Source of the DNA: Helicoverpa zea
Taxonomy: Eukaryota > Arthropoda > Insecta > Lepidoptera > Noctuidae
NCBI RefSeq assembly: GCF_022581195.2
Contig: NC_061465.1
Location: 5,582,501-5,646,500, forward strand
DNA: 64,000 nucleotides
Direction of reading: 5' to 3'
In this document: piece after piece, positions 20,491 through 32,455 of the stretch
Layout of the letters: every line of letters starts with the position of its first letter
How positions within the stretch are numbered: the stretch's first letter is position 1
Program-made: the position numbers and the translations under genes
The notes under the pieces: model-generated
Database searches by the model: none
What the model saw: the letters and a program-made list of their open reading frames with translations, nothing else
Told to the model about the DNA's origin: nothing

Positions 20491-21551
20491 GATAGATAAA
20501 CTTCAACAATTTTCAGCTGGGATATAAAAACCTAGTAAACTAGTGAATTTATCAGTAGGTAGTAGTTAGTTTAAGAAGTATTTTTTTATTTTAAGAGTTT
20601 ACCTGTTGGTGTGGTGACTATAACCTAAATGAGCAAAAGTTTATACTATGAGCGGCACTGTGATGCTCACAAATGTTTCTTTTAGTCTACTCGGTCCATA
20701 AAACAATAAGAAACTGCGTTCTGACATTTTTGTTTGCCACATTGTAACCTGTGTGTAAGAACACATGGCAGCAATGGGCACGTTCCGAGTATTTTCTTCA
20801 CTCTGATAGCCCGATGGAACGGTATGACGTGATACGCCCTGAGAAAGACCTTTGTTTTTCGAGATACGGGTGTATCAATCACCAACTTTCAGCTACGAGC
20901 TGATTTGTGAAAATTTCTTAAACCCACAAAGTGACTTTAGCCCGACCCGCAAATCGGGTACATACAGGTTGTAGTCATTTCTTTAGTCCATTGTAGGTTT
21001 TCTTGAGCCTTCAGCTAAGAGAATATGTTATTCAGTTAACTAAAATTTTAATCGATGAGGAGTTTTTTGATGCTTAAAAAATATATTGTATAAATACATC
21101 TTATATAATTTAAAACTAAAAAGCTCCTTCTATAAGATGCATTACGAATTACGATGCACCTACATATTTTTTTTTGTAAAATCTTATTTTGTTATTTCAC
21201 AACCTTTATCTATATTATTTCAACGTTAACTAATATTTGCATAAAATGATGCTAAAAACTAATAAAGGACATCGAAATATTGGTCCTCATCGCTGGGCAT
21301 CACATCCGTCATGTATCGTCGTCATCAATAGGCTGCCACGTTGAATGACAAAGCAGATAAGAAGATACAATCTTTGAAAAAAGCCTCCATTCGATTCCAG
21401 ACCAGTAGTTTTCGATGCAGTGCAATAACTGTAGTAGTTAACAATCAATCTTTAAGAACTTATAAGGAAAAGTACAAAACAAAATTCGGCATTCAGTTTA
21501 AATATTTTATTCCAAACATAATATTATTTCAATTCCAAGGACATATTTTTT
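20491..21551. other. Intergenic DNA with a divergent SINE C relic
   Basis: Around 20690-20960 there are phrases shared with the SINE C copy at 46379 (TGATAGCCCGATGGAACGG, ATCAATCACCAACTT, AAACCCACAAAG, GCCCGACCCG), so this is an old copy in minus orientation without a clean tRNA head. The rest is AT-rich with no gene. Confidence 0.5.
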
Positions 21552-23096
21552 TTAGAGATGTTGATTGATCCAGCTTATGAAGGAGGAAACCCTGGCGTAG
21601 CCAGCTGGGGCACCCACTTGGCAGCCACGGGCGGATACAAAAGAGGTCACACCGATCTGAAATGAGAAAAAAGTAACACGTTAAAAAAATGAAGAAGAGA
21701 CGGTAGATTAGGTAATAACAAAAAAAAAGTATTTGACATTCTTGAACTTGTAACTCAAAGATAAAAAGGAACTGTTGTGTGCCATCTTGTGGCAGATATT
21801 CACCCCTATTAAACCAAAAGCAAAGAAAGAGTTATTTTTTTAAACATAAATAGTAAAGTATTATGTCCATTTACCAAAATAAGTCTGTTGTTGCTGTTCA
21901 CAACAAGAGGACCGCCGGAGTCACCCTGGCAAGTGCCTCTGCCGTTGGCGCCGCTGGTGCAAATGTTTGAGGAGTGGATGACATTGAAAGACTGACTACA
22001 AACATTGTTCGTAATCACGGGCAGGCTGACATGCCTTAACTCATTGCTCACGGCACCACCTGGAATTAATACAGTTGTTGTTGAAAAAATATTCTGTTTG
22101 TTTTTATTATTTATATCTTATGAAACAGTAATTTTTCTTACCATCTCTGGTACGACCGAAGCCAGATGCGATAGCAGTAGCACCGGCGAACTGATTGTTG
22201 AGCTCATTGCCAGACGGTAGAGCAATGGGACGAATGTTATCTGTTGATAAAATAATCATATCAAGTACTTAATCATATAATTAGCAAGTCTAAAAACAGC
22301 TCTCACAACTGGTGACCAGGATTCAAAATAAGGTACCGTTTCAAAATAAATATAATTTTGATGGATCACGGATTAAGTTTAAAATTTATTTAGTTTTTTT
22401 AGGTATACCTAAAGAAGAATGGATGGAAGATAAACAGAGCAGTAAGAAGATAAAAAGAAAGAATGGATGAAAGAATATTATTAATAGGTATTCTTTTTTC
22501 AATTTGAATGTTATACTCACTTGAAGTACCAACGTTAGAAGGTAAGTTGATCATAGCAATGTCATTACGGATAAGGTTTGCGTTCCAGCTACCGTGCATG
22601 ACAATGCTAGTGGTAGACAACCTAGTACCACCGCTGAATAGGCGAATTGAGCCGAGAACAACAGTGAGTCTCCTGGCTTGTTGGCGACCATCGTTCCAGC
22701 AGTGAGCGGCAGTAAGTACCCTCCTTTGGTTTAACAAAGAACCACCGCAAACACTCTCGCCGTTTGGCATGTCAATTATAAGACCAGCCTAAAAAATATT
22801 TCGGGAAAGTTATTAATTAGATCAGTATAACGTGAAAAAGATTACAATAAAACAAGGTAACTAAGAACCTGATAAGGAAATTGGCCGAGACTGGCAGTTG
22901 AGCCACCAACAATTCTGGACGCGTTACGTTCAGCTTCCTCCTCAGCTAAACGGATTTCCTTGGCCAAGGGAATTCCAATTTTGTTGTGATAATCGTAGGC
23001 GGTAATGTCTTCGAGGTCGATCATATCCTCGAGGTCGATGTTCCTCGCGGAGACGACCGCGGCGAAAGCCAATAGAGTCACAGCCAAGAGTTTCAT
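21552..23096 (-). CDS. Chymotrypsin-like serine protease, copy 4 (altered S1 pocket)
   Basis: Secreted S1A protease precursor of 294 residues; five exons: 23096-22869, 22788-22521, 22240-22142, 22059-21875 and 21656-21552. Signal peptide 1-17, activation after Arg61. Catalytic His105, Asp152 and Ser246 are present. Two specificity-pocket positions differ from copies 1-3. Position 189 is Gly (RGTCQGDSGGP), and position 216, normally Gly in the SFGS motif, is Val267 (TSFVSARGC). In the elastase family Val216 narrows the S1 pocket, so this enzyme may prefer small side chains; that is inference. The gene is otherwise intact and a TATA box is present. The intron 1 acceptor is TTTTTTAG. Confidence 0.9.
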
Positions 23097-23140
23097 GTTG
23101 CCAATTCAAAACAATGAATGGTGTAAATATGTTTCGTGGA

Positions 23141-23178
23141 TATTTATACTACTTGGCAGATAATAATTAGTCAGATAA
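23141..23178 (-). promoter_or_regulatory. Core promoter of protease copy 4
   Basis: TATAAATA on the minus strand at 23141-23148, 45 bases before the ATG. Two AGATAA words are at 23158-23163 and 23173-23178, read on the plus strand. Confidence 0.65.
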
Positions 23179-24110
23179 CATAACATATGTTATATCTCTT
23201 TATCTCACTTTACATTTGGTGAAAGTTTTCAATCCATTATTATTTATCCTTATGGCGGTGCTTAGACAGCACAATATAATTGCACAACAATACGAAATTG
23301 TGCAAAATGGTTTAGGGTTAATATTGAAGATTACGAAATGGCTCTTAGTGAAAAGAAAACTTGCACACAGTTGCATTAACTATACTTTTTTTGGCTAAGT
23401 TTCGATTTGGGCGAGTCGATGAATCAAAATAATAATTCAGTAGACCAATACGTATGTAGGTGGATACACCATATCGAGGCTTTAGATACATCTTTAATGA
23501 GTCAATCATTCAGCTAAGCTATCCAACATGTGATAGTTTTTTATCTATACCAACTAATATAATAGGTAATAATGAGAAAATATTGGTTTGTTTGTACTCG
23601 AAACTTTAGAACCGAATATGGTCTGAAACTTACTTTTGAAAACTTCTGAAAATAGGAGCTTCTTCTCATTTTCTTTCTTCCTTTGTATAAGAGTACAATT
23701 TTTATTTTCTAAACCAGCCTAATGAATGATGACTGTTATATTTTTTTTTCCATCGTATCAATTTTTTGGATCATCTGATTCATTAAAGCCCTTAATTAGG
23801 AAAATCCTTTCGTCAATGGTATATACGTAGATAGATAAATAAATTTTGAATCAGCTCTTTGATTAGAAATAATTGATTACCATAATAAACTTAATCCATC
23901 ATATAATAAATATTTATGCAGCTGAAGGAACTATCAATTTATCGAAAAAATCTTAGAATTATTTATCACAATATAAGAAATCCTCTTCATAAATCACGAG
24001 ATTGAATGGTGTTACTTTCATGGAAGATTAACAAAACAAGATAGATTTCTTATCAATTGTTTATTTCCGTCATATCAAAATATCATTACATCAATTGAAG
24101 ACTAATGTTG
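23179..24110. other. Intergenic AT-rich DNA between copies 4 and 5
   Basis: No gene, SINE or inverted repeat is recognised in about 930 bases. Confidence 0.45.
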
Positions 24111-25495
24111 TTATAGACGGGAGTTGATCCAGCTGATGAAAGAAGTAACTCTGGCGTAGGCAGCAGGCGCACCAGACTGGCAACCATGACCGGATCCAAA
24201 AGAAGTCACACCGATCTGACACAAACAATAGATTATTAGATAAAGAATATAGAAGGGAATAAGATAAACATAGTACGTGCATTTCATTACCAGGATCTGT
24301 CTGCCGTTGTTGGTAACTACGAGGGGACCACCTGAATCTCCTGTACATGTGCCTCTGCCGTTAGCTCCACTGGTGCAAACGTTTGAATCCTGGATGATAT
24401 TGAAAGACTGACGACAAACACTGTTCGTGATCACAGGCAAACTCACGTGTCTCAACTCATTACTGATTTGACCACCTGAAATTGCAATTAGGTAATTAGT
24501 GTTAAAATAGTCACAAGTGATATTACAAAATATAAATGGCTTTATTCTCTGCTTACCGTCCCTGGTGAGACCGAATCCTGATGCAACCGCGGTAAAGCCG
24601 GCGAACTGATTGTTGAGTTCATTACCAGATGGAAGAGCAATTGGACGAATTGTGTCTGTTGATAAATTACATATGATTAATAATACAGGTGGAAAATTGT
24701 AGCTACTACTAAACGTGACATCTTGCACACAAGTCCAGTGAATCAAGTGAACTAATCACGTTTCATTAATTAAACATGCAATGTATTTGACCTATCCTTG
24801 ATGTGGAAATATAGTAGGATGAAAATAATTAAATAGAATGAAACAATAAAAACGAATAAGGACTCACTTGAACTTGAATATTATTAATGGGTATTACTTT
24901 TCAATTTGAACGTTATACTCACTTGTAGTACCAACATTAGAAGGTAAGTTGATCATGGCAATGTCATTACGGACATTGCTAGGATTCCAGCTGCCATGCA
25001 TGACAACGCTGCTTGTAACCAATCTGGTACCACCACTGAACAGGCGGATTGAGCCCAGGACGACTGTGAAACTCCTGGCTTGGTTCCAACCGTCAAACCA
25101 GCAGTGGGCGGCAGTAAGCACCCTCCTTTGATTTAACAACGAACCACCACAAGCACTTTGGTGGCTTGCATATTGAATGACAAGACCGGCCTGTAATTTT
25201 TGTACAGTAGAATTAGAAACAAATTACAAAGCACAAAGTTAAAACCAGATAATAATAGGCTAAGAACCTGATAAGGGAATTGGCCGAGACTAGACGCAGA
25301 ACCACCGACGATTCTCGATGCGTTTCGTTCAGCCTCTTCTTCAGCTAAACGGATCTTTTCAGCTAGAGGAGTACCAATTTTTCTGTGATAATCGTAGGCG
25401 GTAATGTCTTCGAGGTCTATCACATCCTCGAGGTCGATGTTCCTCGCAGAGACGACCGCTGCGAAAGCCAATAGAGTCGCAGCCAAGAGTTTCAT
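24111..25495 (-). CDS. Chymotrypsin-like serine protease, copy 5
   Basis: Secreted S1A protease precursor of 294 residues; exons 25495-25268, 25190-24923, 24655-24557, 24475-24291 and 24215-24111. Signal peptide 1-17, activation after Arg61 (RIVGGSASS). Catalytic His105, Asp152 and Ser246. Position 189 is Gly and position 192 is Thr (RGTCTGDSGGP); position 216 is Gly. The exon 2 start is unusual (QYASHQSACGGS). Introns 3 (81 bases) and 4 (75 bases) are both multiples of three without in-frame stops, so one open frame runs from intron 2 to the stop codon and intron retention would not truncate the protein. Closest to copies 4 and 6. Likely digestive. Confidence 0.92.
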
Positions 25496-25537
25496 GTTGC
25501 AGATGTAAACAAATGAATGTGATTGATTAGTAGTGGA

Positions 25538-25545
25538 TATTTATA
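25538..25545 (-). promoter_or_regulatory. TATA box of protease copy 5
   Basis: TATAAATA on the minus strand, 43 bases before the ATG. Unlike copies 1-4 and 6, no WGATAA pair follows directly; only a weak GATA word lies near 25558. Confidence 0.65.
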
Positions 25546-27096
25546 TACTATAGCAGAGATATAATTCTCCGATAGGGGTAATAAATTTGCTTGATACATT
25601 TTATCTCTCAGTCGATAATCATATAGAAAAATACAAAACAACAATATTTCATAAATTCTTTATTCTGCATTGCGCTACTGCAGTAAACTTTAAATGTTAA
25701 ATCATGGTAGCGTTATTTTTTGTTAAAGTGCTCTAGATACGACCCTCTGAAAGAGCTTTTTATGTATTCAAACAATCAAATCCAAACAATCAAATCAAAT
25801 CCTCATCTGAAGATCACTATGATGATTTAATTATTTTTTATTGATTGGAACTATGAAGTTTATTCGAAGAATGGTTAACATCTTCAGTAGGGATACACTA
25901 TAGTAAAATATAGGTATTAACTATATTTAATGAGCTGTAATTTGTCGTTCGATTATTTTATCTGTTTTCACGGTATGCCATTTAAAGATATGACTGCAAT
26001 CAATCATCATGTTTATTATAACATAAATAGCAAGTATTTTGTTGTAATGCAGGCAGCTTGCACGAGACCACATGCAACGCAGCTGATAAGCTCTACTTAA
26101 GACTTATCTGATCGTCTCGGTAGTACATATCTTAATCTTCAAATTAAATAAAAAAGTCGTCTATCTTCCCATTCAAATCCTGCCCGCGAGTTGCAATACT
26201 GACCTGCATTTAGTATGTGTTAGACCACATAGACAAAGCTACCCTAGTAGAAAAGGTTGTATGACATAGAAGCAGCGAAGAAATAGTGCGGTGTTCCAAA
26301 CGGGTCAATCTAATCGTTCGAAAATTGAGCGCTTCTTGCGCGTTGACAGAATTCGTCTTGTGCTTAACCTCACTTAACTTAACTTAAGGCTTAACCTCAT
26401 ATAAACATCAGGTTGCCTAATAGAAACTGTTATAAAAAATCAAATCAAAAATATCAATGGTTTTTCCAAAGTGACCTATTTATTTTTGACAATCTATTCA
26501 ATCTGAACATATACGGACCCTATTATCAAGCTAAGAACATGCCAGTGCATAATCACTAGGGTTCTTTTAACGAGGTGATTATCTGGAATTTGTAATCACA
26601 AAAATCTCCCCGTCTCGTTCAACTGCCCCATTTCATCTCACGAATGATCACAAGAACTGCTATGAATGACTTTTGCGACCCATCTGAATATACCTAAGTC
26701 AATATTTGTTTTGAAGATATTCTGCAATATGATACACGATTACCTATTTTACTCAGCTTGCATGATAAAAATGTTAAATATTTTTATACATTTTCAGGAT
26801 TATAGATAATTGATCAACTCAAGGCAAGTTGTAATCACAGGAAGTGATAATGAAAGCACACATCAATTAGTAAAGTAATTAGGGTCAGTCAAGATCATTT
26901 GTAATACAATTATATCAGCTTTCATCATAAAAAGGCTAATGATGGGTTGTAAATAGCCTTATCGGTGTTTTTTTTTTTTCATTCATTTTTCGTAATTTGG
27001 TCGAGCAGCCGTAAAAGAAAAAAAATATTTCGTTTTCTCTTTTTATTCTTTCATAAATTGGTAAATGCAGTCGTAGTAATTTTTTCGTAGCGGTTT
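25546..27096. other. Intergenic DNA between copies 5 and 6
   Basis: About 1.5 kb of AT-rich sequence. I see only a short direct repeat (CAAACAATCAAATC, 25767-25800) and no gene. Confidence 0.45.
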
Positions 27097-28377
27097 TTAA
27101 AGACGTTGGTTGATCCAGCTGATGAATGAGGAGACTCTGGCGTAAGCAGCAGGGGCACCAACTTGGCAACCACGGTCAGAACCGAAGGAGGTCACACCGA
27201 TCTGTAAGTTAATTCAAAAATTTTCAAATGATTTCATCAGTATAAACATTTAAGCAATCAAAAGTTGTACAAGAAAATAATATGATTTTACCAAGATGCG
27301 TCTGTTGTTGCTGTTAACAACCAGAGGACCGCCGGAATCACCGCGGCAAGTACTTCTGCCATTGACGCCGCTGGTACAAACGTTGGAAGCCAGGAGGTTA
27401 CCAAAGCTTTGACGGCAAACAGCATTTGTGATTACAGGCAAGTTGACGTGTCTCAAGTTACCGTCGACACTGCCACCTGAAACAAATGAAGATGTGTAAA
27501 TTAAATATGTATTTTTAAAATAAATCCATGACTAAGCTAAGAATAATTGAGGAAATTTTCTTACCATCCCTGGCGAGTCCGAAGCCAGAAGCAGTAGCGG
27601 TGGCACCGGCAAACTGGTTGTTGAGCTCATTACCAGAAGGCAGCGCGATCGGAGCGATGGAACCTAAAGGTAGCATAAAAATATATCAGAAGCTTACTTT
27701 TGGACCATATATAATCACATAAATGTTGAATAATTTTATAAAATAACTTCATATTTTCGAATGTTAAAAATACAGGCTCAGGTTACGTACTGGATGTACC
27801 GACGTTAGAAGGCAAGTTGATCATGGCGATGTCGTTCCAGACGAGGTTAGCGTTCCAGCTGCCGTGCATCACAACGCTGGTAGTCGTCAGCCTAGTGCCA
27901 CCGCTGAACAGGCGCACTGAGCCTAGGACAACAGTTAATCTCCTGGCCTGGTTGGTACCATCGTTCCAGCAATGAGCGGCGGTGAGTACCCTTCTTTGGT
28001 TAAGCAAAGAACCACCGCAAACACTCTGGCCAGCGGGCAAATCAACAAGAAGGCCAGCCTGTAAAATAACATTAATGCAATAAAAAATCAAGAGAACCGT
28101 ACTGTAAGTCAAATTATATATCATGTAAAAAAGTAAAACAATAATGTACCTGGTAAGGGAATTGGCCAAGGCTGGAAGTAGAACCGCCGACAATTCTGGA
28201 TGGGTTTCGTTGTGCCTCCTGTTCGGCTAGACGAATTTCTTCAGCCAAAGGAATTCCAATTTTGGTGTGATAATTGTAGGCAGTAATGTCTTCGAGGTCG
28301 ATCACATCCTCGAGGTTGATGTTCCTCGCGGAGATGACCGCGGCGAAAGCCAATAGAGTCACAGCCAAGAGTTTCAT
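27097..28377 (-). CDS. Chymotrypsin-like serine protease, copy 6
   Basis: Secreted S1A protease precursor of 294 residues; exons 28377-28150, 28058-27791, 27663-27565, 27476-27292 and 27201-27097. Signal peptide 1-17 and activation after Arg61 (RIVGGSTSS). Catalytic His105, Asp152 (in VWNDIAM, where the paralogues have RND) and Ser246 in STCRGDSGGP, with Ser at 189 and Arg at 192. The end reads ISWINQRL. The five-exon structure with intron 3 present matches copies 1, 4 and 5. Apparently intact. Arg192 at the rim of the active site differs from the Gln of copies 1-4 and may change subsite preference; that part is inference. Confidence 0.92.
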
Positions 28378-28422
28378 GTTGCCGATTCAAACAAACGAAT
28401 GTTGTCACTATTCTGCAGTGAA

Positions 28423-28466
28423 TATTTATATGCTTTGGTGGGGAGATTAACTGTCGATAAAGATAA
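28423..28466 (-). promoter_or_regulatory. Core promoter of protease copy 6
   Basis: TATAAATA on the minus strand at 28423-28430, 46 bases before the ATG. CGATAA (28455-28460) and AGATAA (28461-28466) follow upstream. The leader resembles that of copies 2 and 3. Confidence 0.65.
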
Positions 28467-30196
28467 TGTTTTTCTATGTGCTCCTTTCACGTTATCTATT
28501 TGATGATTGATTAATTTTAGCGCATGCTTTTTAACTCTTCTTTCTGCTGCAATTGTATGCACATGCATGTAATGCTTTTGCATTACTTAGTGTCTACTTT
28601 TTACGTTCCATGGCATCATGTTAATATACGCTAGCCATAACCCAGTGTTTCTGGGGAATAGTGATAGTGAGTAAACGTGAACAAGTTTAGAAGTTTTTCT
28701 CCCAATAGGCATTATTCATTTTTGCAGGTGTTTATTGATAATGTGATACAATTATTTCTTATACCGAAACAGATAATTGGTGACGATGCGTTTATTTATT
28801 GTTAAGATATACGTAAGGCTTTATCTATAAGGTTAAACTAAAAAATAAATTTATCTTAATTTTTCCTCTATATATTGCGGAAAACCGTTTGAAAATTAGT
28901 CATGTCGTTTTCTGAATAGACACACAGTCACGGTAGAAGACTTTGTTCTATTATAAATATGCATTACTTATGCATTGTTAAGGTATTACTTACGGATATT
29001 ACCTACTGGTCTACTCGTAATTATGAAGGGCGCTGTAATCTGTAACTATGAATTCACTAATTTGTTGAGTAACGTCGTACATAAGATACGTCAATGAAGT
29101 CAATGATAAAGGGGCTGGTATATTTATTTATTCTCTCCAAATATACAAATATCTTTACTGATAGGACAATGTGTTGTCGCGTAACAGCGTTTGCGGTTTA
29201 TAGACATAGTATAATTAGCTGCTGAATGTTATAAGAATAAGAAATAGGGCTTGAATCTTTCATGTTTCTGTACATTTCAAAGTAAAGCAATGTATTATAT
29301 CTTTAAGAAATACCAAAAACCCGTTGTATCTACAATTAAAATAACCTATATGATAGTTACAAAAAATTTGTTTTACGTATTTTTTCCAAATCATATAGTA
29401 TGATTTTGTCATCATGCATCGCACAATTTGGAGATAACAAGTACAAAAAAATAGGAAAGCTACAGCATAAAGGATAAAGTTAAGAGTGGTTACTACCTCC
29501 TAATAAAAATTAAGCCAGCAAAAATGATTATAATTATAGTTTAAGATAAAGAATTTGAATATAAAGCTATGATTCTGTTATAAAAATACATAAGTTGATC
29601 CTCTTAAAAATATTATATATATTTTGAAGTAGTCAGTAGTCGTATTCTTAAGTGGGTACTTTAGAAGGAAAATACAGTCACTTTCGTATAATATAAATTT
29701 CCACAACAAGAGATAAAGACTTAGGTAATGGTAATTACAAGTCATTCATTATGTCTTATCAGGATGGCGAGTTTAAGTGACAAAAAATAAATGTTATTGA
29801 TAAAATAATAATAAGTTCTGTACGGTCGGGTCAGTGTTTTCTATAAATAATAGTACAAGTAGAAAATGGAAGAGGATGACATAATTCACCGACCTCAAAT
29901 ATTTGGGATATAATTGGGAACAGGACAGGGGGAAGAAGAAGAAGAAGTAGTAGTATTTCAAGGGGTTCTTTCGTGAGGAAAACAAAGAGATCATTATCGT
30001 TAATCACGATTTAAGCTATTTATCACCGATATAACTGACTTATTGGCGATATTCCTGTCAGCTAGGTATGATAGATTAATTCACAGTGCATAATATTTTT
30101 TGTAAAACTCAGGCTTACATCATTACAAGTTAAAACCCAGAAAAATGCTGTATTTTGTTCACTATATATAATTAAATATTGTAAAACAGAGCTAAC
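28467..30196. other. Intergenic AT-rich DNA between copies 6 and 7
   Basis: No gene found. TGGGAACAGGACAGGG followed by a GAAGAAGAA run near 29916-29955 resembles the 3' end of the RTE at 13490, so it is probably a truncated RTE tail. Confidence 0.45.
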
Positions 30197-30395
30197 TAGA
30201 GTACGTAAATGTCGGTCCTGCGCCCGATCTCTCTCCGGTCATGTCGGATTGCCGTCCCGTCGGGCTATGAGAGTGGAGGTATAGTGAGTGCTCGTAGCTG
30301 TGTCTGCGTAAATGCTTGTGCACTATAATATGTCCTGCGCAGTTGGCTAATTTCCATACATGAGAACAGCCGCCGTAGCCCATAATCGAAATGAA
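30197..30395 (+). repeat. SINE family C, 5'-truncated
   Basis: CGTAAATGTCGGTCCTGCGC through GAGAACAGCCGCCGTAGCC matches the body of the SINE C copy at 46379-46726 in the opposite orientation. The tRNA-like head is missing. Confidence 0.6.
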
Positions 30396-30720
30396 ATGAA
30401 AATATTTATTTGCCAAGATATGGTTAACACAAATCAGCTAGGAGGACATTATTATAAACTTGAGAATGGGTGAGACAGGTAATATCAAATTGTTGAACAC
30501 AAGTCAAAGTTCAGCCACATTGACTTGTGGTGGCTACAGATTTTTATTGAATATATTTTAAACGATAGGTTCAAAGGTAATACTCGATAGATTAGAGACA
30601 GTTTATTTCATAGATATAATTTAATCACTTATATAAAAAGAATCTACATATATTTGCAGAGACATGGTATTACAGGAGTCCAGCATTCAACATTATAATG
30701 ATAATAATTCATCGTTGGAA
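30396..30720. other. AT-rich 3' flank of protease copy 7
   Basis: It contains a short retroelement-like tail (AATATTTATTTGCCAAGATA) and no gene. Confidence 0.4.
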
Positions 30721-32455
30721 TCAGAGACGTTGGTTGATCCAGTCAATGTAAGAAGTAACTCTGACAAAGGCACTAGGCATGCGATATTGGCAGCCACGGG
30801 GAGATCCAAATGAGGCCACGCCAATCTGCGAGTAAAGAAAATGTTAGTGCTTTGCAATTTAAAAACCAAGCTGCATCACCAACTGAGTATTAAACACATT
30901 TGCAATTTTATACTCTATGGACGAGTGCTTGCAAAACATATTTGATACTCAAAAGAATACTGAATAGGCTCATGATTCATTCTATGAAACAGGGATTAAG
31001 TGTCTGTCCATCCACATAGTGTTTGTTTATTGTCAATTACTACATGGAATCTCATTAGTTCCTGTTCTATGACTTACGTTACCTATCTCATCATTTTAAC
31101 TAATACCTACATAAGCAAAACAATGATTACGTACCTGAATGCGTCTGTTATTCCTGACTATAGTGAGAGGACTTCCAGAATCACCCCTGCATACGTTCTT
31201 TCCACCAAAGCCGCTGGTGCAAATATTCGAAGGTTGCAATAAATAAAAAAAGCGCAGACGACACGCACGGTTCGAGATCACAGGTACATCGACATGGCTC
31301 AGGAACTGGCTCTCAGATATTTCGCCAGAGGGACCTGTAGGAAAACAATAAAGATTAGTGTCATGTTAAGGGTAAAAAATAATTAAAAACTAATCCAATC
31401 TTCTTGTTAGGTAGTTCAAGTCAATAATGATTCTTACCATCAGCAGTGCGTCCGAAGCCAGATGCGGTAGCGACATCACCCACAAAATCGTCGTTAATTT
31501 CATTACCAGCAGGAAGAGCAATAGGGGCGATGATATCTGTTGAAAATTATAAAATGTTTGATTATTTCTTTTGTATTTTATAAAAAGTGGCTTCTGCCAG
31601 CGGTTTCACATGCGTCTTATGGGATCTACTTCATATTATATGATACTGAAATATTTTTCTAATTGGACGGATACATTGGACATTAGGCATTTTATAATAC
31701 AAATATAATAAGACAAAATATATTAGAAATGCCTCAATAAAAACCTCAAAAACATAATGACTATAAGTAAATGCTTAAAATACTGACTTGATAGAGGCAC
31801 GGCAGACGGCAGGCTAATAATTGCGATGTCATTACGCATTAGATTAGGGTAAAAGTCTTCATGCATCACAACGTTGGTTGTATATGACCTGAATCCTCCT
31901 GAGTACAAACGAACTGACCCAAGAACTACCTCCACACCCCAGCCTTGGTTTAGACCATCAGACCAGCAATGAGCAGCGGTCAGCACTCTCTGTGCGTTGA
32001 GCAGAGAGCCACCGCACACACCTCTTATATCATCGAAGTTGACCAATAATCCAGCCTGTAAAATAGCAATTTAAGAGCATTGTAGACTCTGCAAGCATGT
32101 AAGCTATTAAATAGAAATCTTAAGTTAAATACAACTGTAAAAGAAACTTCTGCACATAAAACAATTTTTATAATAATGCCGGGTCTCTTAAGCAGCCTTA
32201 GGATTTTTTTCCAATCTTAGTTTTAACCTGGTATGGGATTTGGCCAAGACTAGCTGCAGAGCCACCAGTTATTCTGGATGGGTTGCGACTGGCTTCTTCC
32301 TCAGCTATGCGAATCTCTTTCGCCAAAGGAGCACCAATTTTAGAAAGTTAGCCATATGCTGTCAGATCTTCAAGATCAATTACATCTTGAAGATCAATAT
32401 TTTTTGCAGAGGCTGCCACAGCCAAAGCCAACAGTGTCACAGCCAAGAACTTCAT
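30721..32455 (-). pseudogene. Chymotrypsin-like protease copy 7, single premature stop
   Basis: All five exons are present with correct splice sites: 32455-32228, 32055-31788, 31536-31438, 31334-31135 and 30825-30721 (TGA stop). Codon 36, Tyr in copies 8 and 9, is TAA (32348-32350), inside the propeptide. Without it the product would have 299 residues with the normal His, Asp and Ser. Further oddities are Ile in place of Phe before PYQ, RITGG at the activation site, and GDSGSP instead of GDSGGP. No downstream ATG could supply a signal peptide, so a working enzyme is unlikely. The exon 1 to exon 2 part is also present inverted on the plus strand (34564-35091), with the same stop, so the stop came first. 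Confidence 0.88.
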
